Of a DNA stretch of 64,000 nt, positions 54,180 through 64,000 are shown one piece after another. Made by a program: the position numbers and the translations under genes. Source of the stretch: Polyangium sp. y55x31 (GTDB taxonomy: Bacteria; Myxococcota_A; Polyangia; Polyangiales; Polyangiaceae); assembly GCF_029946505.1 (NCBI RefSeq), contig NZ_JARZHG010000053.1, positions 1-64,000 on the forward strand, in the 5' to 3' direction. The notes beneath the pieces were generated by a model. It was not told where the DNA came from, made no database searches, and saw nothing but the letters and a program-made list of their open reading frames with translations. How positions within the stretch are numbered: position 1 is the first letter of the stretch; every line of letters begins with the position of its first letter.

Positions 54180-54746
54180 TCAGACCTTGCGCACGCAGCC
54201 GCCGCCCACGTCGAGGAAGCGACCGCGCCGAAGAGCCGACTCGAGCGCAGCGTCGAGGCCCGTCAAGATCGAGCCGCCGCGCTGCAAACGCGCAAAGGAG
54301 AGACCCGTGTTCGACGCGGCCCAGTACGCGGCGAAGCGCAAGGCCGCGTCGCGATCGGTCGGCTCGCGGTCGAGCGCGTTCATCAGGCAGAGCGTCCAAT
54401 CCTCGGACGAATAATCCTTCGCGTCGGTACGAATGGCGCGGATCTGGCCGCGCTTCGGACGATCGAAGCGGCCCGCGCGCAGGCCGTTGTCGATCGCTCG
54501 CTCCACGGCGACGCGCGCTTTGGCCTTCTTCGCTTCGTCCTCCTCGTCGGCGAGGCCGAGGAGCACGAGCGCGTCGAGCACCTGCCCGACCGCTTCGTCC
54601 CTGTCGAGCGCGCCCTTGCCGAACAGGATCTCGAAGACCCAATCGATCTGCGCGTCGCGGCTCGCGTGCACGAAGCCAGGCTCGCCGTGGTTTTCCGATT
54701 CCACCCGAGGAGAGGTCGACCTTCGGCGATTTCGAGGAGGTGTCAT
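54180..54746 (-). CDS. Soluble helical protein, unknown
   Basis: 188 residues from ATG 54746 (MTPPRNRRRSTSPRVESEN); a start at 54830 would add a less plausible Arg-rich stretch. The body is helical: IDWVFEILFGKGALDRDEAV, LADEEDEAKKAKARVAVERA, YSSEDWTLCLMNALDREPTD, RFAAYWAASNTGLSFARLQR. The two halves may be internally related (both contain an ~ALDR[DE] element). No family recognised. It ends 37 nt before the permease start, same strand. Confidence 0.62.
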   Translation of the reverse strand: MTPPRNRRRSTSPRVESENHGEPGFVHASRDAQIDWVFEILFGKGALDRDEAVGQVLDALVLLGLADEEDEAKKAKARVAVERAIDNGLRAGRFDRPKRGQIRAIRTDAKDYSSEDWTLCLMNALDREPTDRDAALRFAAYWAASNTGLSFARLQRGGSILTGLDAALESALRRGRFLDVGGGCVRKV

Positions 54747-54926
54747 CTTGCCCGTTCCAGCCCCGGATCGAGGCCGAGCGAGCGGCGTATGTACTTCCAT
54801 GTGGGCGCGCCGTCGAGCCCCCACGTGCATCCCTCGAAAAAGCTTTCCTTCGCGTGGTTGCGTGATGTGGGCAATATTTCACGGGTTCGGCGCGGCGTGA
54901 CCCGACCCGGACGCGTGTCCTTCCGA

Positions 54927-55862
54927 ATGGTTTCGCTCGACGTCGCCCGGCTCGTCAGTACCTTCCGGCCCGTGGTCGTCATCGGTGGTCAGGGTCAGGG
55001 GCGTTCGCAGTCATTTCCGTTCCCTACGCGCTTCGCCGCGCTCCGGCGTGGGAGCGTCGCTTACTTCGACGCGGGAGAGGGGGAAAGCGTGGTGTTCGTC
55101 CACGGACTCGTGGGTGATTTCACGCACTTCGAGCATGTCTTGAACCCCCTCGCCGGGCGATTTCGCCTCGCTGGGCTCGATCTTCCGGGCTGCGGGCTCT
55201 CGTACAAGCCGAGGACGCGGAACACGATCGACGGCTACGCCGACACGCTCCTGGAATGGATGGACGAGCGCGGGATGCGCCGGGTGACGCTCGTCGGGCA
55301 CTCGGCCGGAGGGCAGGTCGTGGCGCAAGCCGCGTTACGTGCGCCCGAGCGGGTCGAGCGGCTCGTGCTGATCGGCGCGGCGGGGATGCGAAGGTACCCG
55401 CCCGGCACGCCGTGGCTCGCCGAGACGCTGCTTCAGCCCTGGCTCCTGTCGCGCACGCTCGACCGCCTGGCGATGCCGATGCTCGACCACGTGTTCGTCG
55501 CTCGAAACGAGTATACCGAGAAATTCGTGAGGGATTCCCTCGACCGGCCCATTCACCCGACCATTGACGAAATGGCGAAGGTCTTCCACGACCTGGCAAA
55601 AGATCTGGTGTCCCCGACGATCCTGGAAAATGCGCATCGCTTCCGCATGCCAGTCCTGGTCGTCTGGGGAGAGCGGGACCGATTGATTCCACGGGAGAGC
55701 GCGGCGGAGGTGGCAGCCAAGCTACCCAAGGTTATAATGAGAGTCATTCCTGGGTGCGGCCACCTGCCCATGATCGAATGTCCGGACGAGGTCGTCCGGA
55801 CGATCGAGGGCTTCTTCGGCTCCGTGATCGTGCCCGAGGTGACCAGGACGATTCCCGCATGA
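54927..55862 (+). CDS. Alpha/beta-fold hydrolase
   Basis: 311 residues from ATG 54927. The fold is clear: VVFVHGLVGDFTHFEHV (oxyanion loop), the nucleophile elbow LVGHSAGGQVVAQAALR (GHSAG Ser), VWGERDRLIPRESA (acid Asp) and PGCGHLPMIECPDEV (catalytic His). Lipase/esterase or dehalogenase-like specificity cannot be told. The stop overlaps the acyltransferase start (ATGA), so both are made together and may act on the same lipid. The 180 nt upstream (54747-54926) are the divergent promoter region. Confidence 0.9.
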   Translation: MVSLDVARLVSTFRPVVVIGGQGQGRSQSFPFPTRFAALRRGSVAYFDAGEGESVVFVHGLVGDFTHFEHVLNPLAGRFRLAGLDLPGCGLSYKPRTRNTIDGYADTLLEWMDERGMRRVTLVGHSAGGQVVAQAALRAPERVERLVLIGAAGMRRYPPGTPWLAETLLQPWLLSRTLDRLAMPMLDHVFVARNEYTEKFVRDSLDRPIHPTIDEMAKVFHDLAKDLVSPTILENAHRFRMPVLVVWGERDRLIPRESAAEVAAKLPKVIMRVIPGCGHLPMIECPDEVVRTIEGFFGSVIVPEVTRTIPA

Positions 55863-56740
55863 AATCCGAAGTCGCGCAGCATTCGAGCGCGTCCCGCAAG
55901 AGCACCCGAAAATACGGACATACCGTCCCCGAGATCCGCAAGGACGTCGTCCGGCGCTCGCACCGCATCATCTCGCGGATCGTGAAATCATATTTTCGCA
56001 GCGAGATTCGCGGCGCCGAGCGGCTCCCGTCGTCCCAGACGATCATCGTCTCCCACCACGACGGCGGCGTGCTTCCGATCAATGGCCTCTGCCTCGGAGT
56101 CCACTGGTACGACCATTTCGGCTTCGATCGCCCGCTCTACGTTCTCACGCACGATTTGCTGCACAGCCTCTGGGATCCGTTCTCCAAGCTGCTCGCGGAT
56201 TCGGGGCTGCTCCGCGCCGACCGGAATGCCATGGACGCCGTGCTCGAGCGCGGGCAATCCGTCCTGCTCTTCCCCGGCGCCGCCCGCGAGTCGTTCCGCC
56301 CGTTCTGGCACCGCGCGAAGATCGACCTCGGCGGTCGCAAAGGCTTCATCGCGCAGGCGATCCGCTGGGGGCTGCCCATCACGCCCGTGGTCTCCGCAGG
56401 CTCGCACGAGACCGTCGTCGTCCTCTCCGGCGGCCACGAGTTCGCGAAGGCGATCGGCATCCCGAAGATCGTGCGGTCCGCCGACATCTGGCCCGTCCTC
56501 GCGGGGCTGCCCTGGGGGGTCTGGGCGCTGCCGTTCCTGCCGCAAATCCCGCTGCCCGCGAAGATCACGACCGAGGTCCTGCCCCCGATCCACCTCTCCG
56601 AGGCGCTCGGATTGGACCTCGGCCCGCACCACGCCTCCGATCCGGAGATCGTGCAGGCCGGCTTCGACCTCGTCGTCGGCCGCATGCGCAAGCGCCTCGG
56701 CGAGCTCTACGACGAGCGCAAGTACCCCGTCCTCGGCTGA
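55859..56740 (+). CDS. Lysophospholipid acyltransferase-like protein
   Basis: 293 residues. It resembles PlsC-type or diacylglycerol-acyltransferase-like proteins: IIVSHHDGGVLPINGLCLGV carries the His block, then VLLFPGAARESFRPF (the P-G-x-R/S-E block binding the glycerol phosphate), FIAQAIRWGLPITPVVSAGS (block IV). The standard HX4D box is not clean: after HHDGG the acid normally seen is Asn or Val. Catalysis may rely on HHD or be altered. Translationally coupled to the hydrolase. Confidence 0.82.
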   Translation: MKSEVAQHSSASRKSTRKYGHTVPEIRKDVVRRSHRIISRIVKSYFRSEIRGAERLPSSQTIIVSHHDGGVLPINGLCLGVHWYDHFGFDRPLYVLTHDLLHSLWDPFSKLLADSGLLRADRNAMDAVLERGQSVLLFPGAARESFRPFWHRAKIDLGGRKGFIAQAIRWGLPITPVVSAGSHETVVVLSGGHEFAKAIGIPKIVRSADIWPVLAGLPWGVWALPFLPQIPLPAKITTEVLPPIHLSEALGLDLGPHHASDPEIVQAGFDLVVGRMRKRLGELYDERKYPVLG

Positions 56741-56752
56741 CCCGCTTTCCGC

Positions 56753-57313
56753 TCAGCGCTTGCGCGGCGAGCTCCACTCGCGCCGGAGCAGGCCGTAGAC
56801 ACACTGATCCACGCGGCGGCCGTGGATCATGAAATGCTCGCGCAGCGTGCCCTCGTGCACGAAGCCGAGCTTCTCCGCGAGCCTACGCGAGGCGCGGTTC
56901 GGTTCGCTGATGTACGCGTAGAGCCGCGCGAGGTCGGTCTGCTCGAAGACCCGATCGATGAGCGCCGCCACCGCCTGCGTGGCGATGCCCCGGCGATGGT
57001 AGGCCTGCGCGACGTGGTAGCTGAGCTCGGCGTGGCCGAGGCGAAAGCTCGGCCTGAGGATCGAGACGATCCCCACACACTCGTCCTGACACTGCACGAT
57101 CCAGCGGTGCTCCTGCTTCTCTGGATCCGAGAGGTCCGGCGTCGACGCGACGAGCCTCCGGCGCAGCGCATCGACCGACCACGGCTCGATCGGCATGTGC
57201 CTCTGGGCATGCGCCTCGCTCCGCCAGCCGAACCAGAGCTGCGCATGAGCCGCGCGAGGCGGCACGAGCTGGACCTGGGAGCCACGCGGGACCGCAGATA
57301 AGGCCATCGTCAT
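56753..57313 (-). CDS. GNAT acetyltransferase (RimJ/RimL-like)
   Basis: 186 residues from ATG 57313 (MTMALSAVPRG); other nearby starts exist. GNAT motifs: VGIVSILRPSFRLGHAELSY (beta4), HVAQAYHRRGIATQAVAALI (acetyl-CoA loop, R-R-G-I-A), ARLYAYISEPNRASRRLAEK (the N-x-A-S helix), LGFVHEGTLREHFMIHGRR. This arrangement is typical of RimJ/RimL or ribosomal/antibiotic N-acetyltransferases. The substrate is unknown. It converges on the acyltransferase gene with a 12-nt gap. Confidence 0.9.
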   Translation of the reverse strand: MTMALSAVPRGSQVQLVPPRAAHAQLWFGWRSEAHAQRHMPIEPWSVDALRRRLVASTPDLSDPEKQEHRWIVQCQDECVGIVSILRPSFRLGHAELSYHVAQAYHRRGIATQAVAALIDRVFEQTDLARLYAYISEPNRASRRLAEKLGFVHEGTLREHFMIHGRRVDQCVYGLLRREWSSPRKR

Positions 57314-57475
57314 CGCAGAAAAACGCGGGGAGGGTCCGCGACGCCGCGATGCTAAGGGCAAGTCGCCCGCTCGCGCAATGGATGCAGTAGGGCGCGCGAC
57401 GATCCTTCTCGAATCCCACGTTTCGCGATATCTCTCGGGGTCGTTCGAATCCTTCGAAAACCCGGGAGCTTAACC

Positions 57476-58669
57476 ATGCCCAGCCGCGTTCGGCCTCGTC
57501 GCACATTGCGTCTCTCCATCGTCGCCTCCACCGCCCTTTCGGGCGTGGCGCTCACCCTGCTCGGCGCGTCGCTCTTCGGATGCGGCTCCGATACGTCGGA
57601 CGTGTTCCAGACCGGCGGGAGCGCCGGCGCTGGAAACGCCACGAACACAGGATCCGGCGGCTCCGCCGGACCCGGCGGGCCCGGCGGCGGCGGGCCAGGC
57701 GGCGGCGGACAAGGCGGGGGCGGACAGGGCGGCGCGGGCGCGGGGACGAGCGGGAGCGAGGACTGCCTCGACGGCGCAGACAACGACGGCGACGGCGATG
57801 TCGACTGCGCCGACGCCGATTGCACGGAGGGTTTTACCTGCGTGGACGAGGCGCCGGCGGGCTGGTCGTACACGTGGGCCGCGGAAGGGGACGTGGTGCC
57901 CGCGTCGTGCGAAGCCGGCGCCGGGGCCGAGGTGCTCTTCACGGATCCCGCGGGCGCGGCCGAGTGTTCGGCGTGCACCTGCGGGACTCTGGAAGGCGCG
58001 GCGTGCTCGACGCCGGGCCTGCAGTGTCACACGAACACGGGCAATTGCTTCGGCAACGGCGAGAGCTGGACGGGCGCGTTCCAGAACGGCGCGTGCGCCA
58101 AGCCGACGAACCTGCTCGGCCTCTCCATCTCGCTCTCGTGCCGCCTGAACGGGACGGCGATGGTGACCTCGCCCGGGAGCTGTCCGCCCTCCGTGAGCGA
58201 CTTCCAGAACAAGGAGCCCTTCGCCGGCAAGATCGCGGCGTGCGGCGCGAAGACCTCGAACGGCGGCTGCGGCGCCGGATCGGCCTGCGCGCCGAAGCCC
58301 GCCGCGGACACGGAGAGCCTCTGCCTGCGGCAGGAGGGCGAGCACGCGTGCCCCGACGGCTTCACGCAGATCGTGAGTTACAAGAACGCCACGGACACGC
58401 GCGCATGCAGCGCGTGCGCGTGCGAGCCCGACGCGACGTGCATGGGCGGGCAGTACCGCTTCTTCGACTACGACATGTGCATGGCCGGCGGCGACAATCC
58501 GATCGCCGTGGACAGTGGCACGTGCAGGAACGTGAGCGCGCCGCTCGACTCGAACACGTGGTCGGTTCAGCAGGTGCCCGCCACGCCGAGCGGCTCGTGC
58601 GTCCCGACGGGCGGCGCGCCGACAGGCGAGCTCACGCCCGAAGGCGCGGTGACCTTCTGCTGCAAGTGA
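57476..58669 (+). CDS. Cys-rich Gly-linker exported protein
   Basis: 397 residues from ATG 57476 with a GGGAG ribosome site. A hydrophobic signal (IVASTALSGVALTLLGASLFGC) ends in a possible lipobox (LFGC). Residues ~45-95 are a poly-Gly/Gln/Ser linker (PGGPGGGGPGGGGQGGGGQG). Then comes a short Asp/Asn-rich segment (DNDGDGDVDCADADC) of TSP3/calcium-binding look, and the rest is Cys-rich (about 26 Cys; CSACTCGTLEGAACSTPGL, CSACACEPDATC). Surface protein of unknown function. Confidence 0.78.
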   Translation: MPSRVRPRRTLRLSIVASTALSGVALTLLGASLFGCGSDTSDVFQTGGSAGAGNATNTGSGGSAGPGGPGGGGPGGGGQGGGGQGGAGAGTSGSEDCLDGADNDGDGDVDCADADCTEGFTCVDEAPAGWSYTWAAEGDVVPASCEAGAGAEVLFTDPAGAAECSACTCGTLEGAACSTPGLQCHTNTGNCFGNGESWTGAFQNGACAKPTNLLGLSISLSCRLNGTAMVTSPGSCPPSVSDFQNKEPFAGKIAACGAKTSNGGCGAGSACAPKPAADTESLCLRQEGEHACPDGFTQIVSYKNATDTRACSACACEPDATCMGGQYRFFDYDMCMAGGDNPIAVDSGTCRNVSAPLDSNTWSVQQVPATPSGSCVPTGGAPTGELTPEGAVTFCCK

Positions 58670-58702
58670 GTCCGGGTTTGGAAGGATGAACGGGGGAAGG
58701 AG

Positions 58703-58734
58703 GGGGCTCGGCGCGGAAGGCCGAGCCCCTTTTT
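58703..58734 (+). terminator. Rho-independent terminator
   Basis: The 10 bases at 58703-58712 pair with 58720-58729 (stem ggggctcggc, 7-nt loop), followed directly by five T (58730-58734). It lies 34 nt after the Cys-rich gene stop and 8 nt before the stop of the convergent MYXO-CTERM gene, so it ends the plus-strand transcript. Confidence 0.85.
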
Positions 58735-58741
58735 CATCGCC

Positions 58742-62665
<3,924 letters not shown>

Positions 62666-62877
62666 GCGTCCTCTCCAAGCAATCGGATGCAACCCCGGTT
62701 TATCATCAAGTTCCGTACCAGCAGTCGATCCGCGCGTCATCCCGACAAGAAGCGCGATCCTGCTGAATGAAGAAGAATTCATATCGATGCCTGCAGGCAT
62801 CAACGATGTGCGGCTCGTGGTCCTCACTCCTCGCGGACGCGTTATGCTGATCGCTGAGGGCACAGCGCTCTCGCACC

Positions 62878-63501
62878 ATGCACATCGAACTCATCATCGT
62901 TCGACACGGTCAATCGGAGGGGAACCGAGATCGTGTCTTCACAGGGCACGGCCCCTCACCGCTCACCGATCGTGGGCGCCGCGAAGCCGAGGCCGTGGCG
63001 CGGCGGATCACGGAGAAGCCGGTCACCGCGATCTTCGCGAGTGATCTGCCGCGGGCCCTGGAAACGGCAGCGCCCATCGTCGAGAAGTCCGGCGTGCCGC
63101 TCGTCGCGGACCCGGCCCTGCGCGAGCGCAATTTCGGCGAGCTGACCGGCACTTCGTTCGCCGACATCGAGGCGCGTCACCCCGACGTGTGGCGAGCGCT
63201 GCTCGCGCGCGACCCGCTCTTCCGCCCCCCGGGCGGCGAGTCGAACGCCGACTGCCGGGCCCGGATCGCGGGCTTCGTCGAAGGCCTCTTCACCCGCGGC
63301 GCCGAGGGCCGGATCGTGCTCGTGAGCCACGGCGTGGCGATCAACCAGCTCCTCTACCACCTGCTCGGCGTGCCGGTGGAGCTCGCGCCGCCCGTCGTCT
63401 TCCGCGTGGACAACTGCTCGGTCCAGCGCGTCGAGCGCCACGACGACACCGTGCGCATCCTCTGCATCAACGACCGCAGCCACCTCGAAGGTTTGACCTG
63501 A
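62878..63501 (+). CDS. Histidine phosphatase family protein (phosphoglycerate mutase-like)
   Basis: 207 residues from ATG 62878. RHG motif LIIVRHGQSEGNRDRVFTGH carries the phosphorylated His, and EKPVTAIFASDLPRALETA plus ALRERNFGELTG and LVSHGVAINQLLYHLLG (second His) complete the acid-phosphatase/PGM fold. GxxG and the SHG segment suggest a cofactor-independent-of-2,3-BPG phosphatase such as CobC- or SixA-like; the substrate is not known. It diverges from the MYXO-CTERM gene with 212 nt between. Confidence 0.9.
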   Translation: MHIELIIVRHGQSEGNRDRVFTGHGPSPLTDRGRREAEAVARRITEKPVTAIFASDLPRALETAAPIVEKSGVPLVADPALRERNFGELTGTSFADIEARHPDVWRALLARDPLFRPPGGESNADCRARIAGFVEGLFTRGAEGRIVLVSHGVAINQLLYHLLGVPVELAPPVVFRVDNCSVQRVERHDDTVRILCINDRSHLEGLT

Positions 63502-63509
63502 AACGAATG

Positions 63510-63543
63510 CGGGCCCCCGGACGAGGACACGTCCGGAGGCCCG
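63510..63543. terminator. Bidirectional-type hairpin between converging genes
   Basis: The 13 bases at 63510-63522 pair with 63531-63543 with one C-A mismatch and an 8-nt loop. Only three T follow on the plus strand. It lies 9 nt after the phosphatase stop and 23 nt before the end of the DUF4360 gene, so it may end both transcripts. Confidence 0.6.
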
Positions 63544-63565
63544 CCTTTCGCTCACGAAGGCCGCG

Positions 63566-64000
63566 TCAGCACTTGCGCCAGATGATGTTGTACGTCTGTT
63601 GCACGACGAGGCTCACCGAGTCGACGGTCATGAGGCCGCTGCCCGAGGGGTTCGCGAGCGTCGAGACGGCCGCCTGCGTGCTGATGTTGAGCGGTCGGCT
63701 CGCGCCGCACGGCGACCACACCACGGCCTCGAGGGTGAGGTTGTCGCGGCGGAAGTAGTTCTCCGAGAAGGGCCCGACGATCTTGGTGCGGAAGCTGCGC
63801 CCCAGGCCGCCGGTGAAGTAGTAGTTCGACGTCTGTGTGCCGACGACGGCCGCCCCGAGTTCGGCGAAGCCGCGGTAGTCGGCCGAGACGAGCGAGAAGC
63901 TATAGCCCTGCGGGAAGGCCATATCGACGGTGATCTGGCAGAACTTGCGCGCCTCGCTCGGCTGGCCGAGCGGGCTCGCCTCGGCGGTGAAGGCCCCGAA
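63566..64000 (-). CDS. DUF4360-like secreted protein (5' partial)
   Basis: The frame is open to the right edge, so the N-terminus and any signal peptide lie outside. 144 visible residues. The region KFCQITVDMAFPQGYSFSLV, SADYRGFAELGAAVVGTQT and YYFTGGLGRSFRTKIVGP matches the DUF4360 pattern (C-x-V, P-x-G-[YF]-x-[FI]-x-x-x-x-[DY]-x-R-G). The end, CGASRPLNISTQAAVST to QQTYNIIWRKC, has two more Cys. DUF4360 proteins are small secreted beta-sandwich proteins of unknown function. Confidence 0.75.
   Translation of the reverse strand, partial: FGAFTAEASPLGQPSEARKFCQITVDMAFPQGYSFSLVSADYRGFAELGAAVVGTQTSNYYFTGGLGRSFRTKIVGPFSENYFRRDNLTLEAVVWSPCGASRPLNISTQAAVSTLANPSGSGLMTVDSVSLVVQQTYNIIWRKC

Overview
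The window looks like chromosomal DNA of a myxobacterium, most likely of the Polyangiales (Sorangium/Polyangium-like). Base composition is very GC-rich, with third codon positions almost always G or C. Typical myxobacterial features are present: Hanks-type Ser/Thr kinases, FHA-domain proteins, an FHA-type sigma-54 activator, many lipoproteins with Ala/Pro/Cys-rich regions, a MYXO-CTERM surface protein, and scattered GC-rich intergenic hairpins. No rRNA, tRNA, insertion sequence, prophage or CRISPR array was seen. The genus is inference; no marker gene here fixes it.

Layout. 1-3650: end of a Pro-rich FHA protein, an L,D-transpeptidase-like protein and a UbiB/AarF kinase-like protein. 3764-7419 (minus): a tightly packed run rph-rdgB-atpZ-atpI-atpB-atpE, three of whose junctions overlap by 4 nt. 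It carries the membrane (F0 a and c) part of the ATP synthase but no b, delta or F1 genes. 7517-12626: two lipoproteins, a ComEA-like HhH protein, a Tat-exported DUF362 protein, an unknown gene and two repeat-bearing intergenic stretches.

12707-21910 is the most notable region: an orphan type VI secretion (T6SS) tip island. On the plus strand, in tight order, lie a protein with a CNF1/BLF1-like LTGC...His motif, VgrG, PAAR, an FHA-DUF4123 fusion adaptor, a small accessory protein and a protein ending in a CAE...PCxxC zinc-deaminase signature. Facing it on the minus strand are a Ser/Thr kinase and a DUF2169 adaptor. No T6SS sheath, baseplate or ATPase gene is in the window, so these would be loaded onto an apparatus encoded elsewhere. 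No obvious immunity gene is seen. I read this as two candidate effectors built on two unrelated deamidase/deaminase chemistries sharing one VgrG spike; this rests on motifs only.

22021-36546 is mostly envelope and housekeeping: a Uma2-like nuclease with a heptad-repeat tail, an S55 (SpoIVB-like) protease-family protein followed by a beta-propeller protein, Cys-rich lipoproteins, a membrane metallophosphoesterase overlapping convergently with a response regulator, a DsbA-like lipoprotein coupled to a DnaQ-like exonuclease, and unknown membrane proteins. 36609-48479: FHA/sigma-54 activator, Rpn-like PD-(D/E)XK protein, kelch lipoprotein, second kinase, a tetraheme cytochrome fused to a nucleotidase-like domain, a caspase-fold protein that appears to lack its catalytic His and Cys, an MCE-domain protein and a TPR lipoprotein. 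48498-64000: CAP-domain protein, CDF zinc exporter, oligoribonuclease, an ABC permease pair, an alpha/beta hydrolase coupled to an acyltransferase, a GNAT, a Cys-rich secreted protein, a 1307-residue thrombospondin-3-repeat MYXO-CTERM protein, a histidine phosphatase and the end of a DUF4360 protein.

All functions are read from translated motifs without database searches. Start codons were chosen by signal peptides, overlaps with neighbours and visible ribosome sites, and several remain open.
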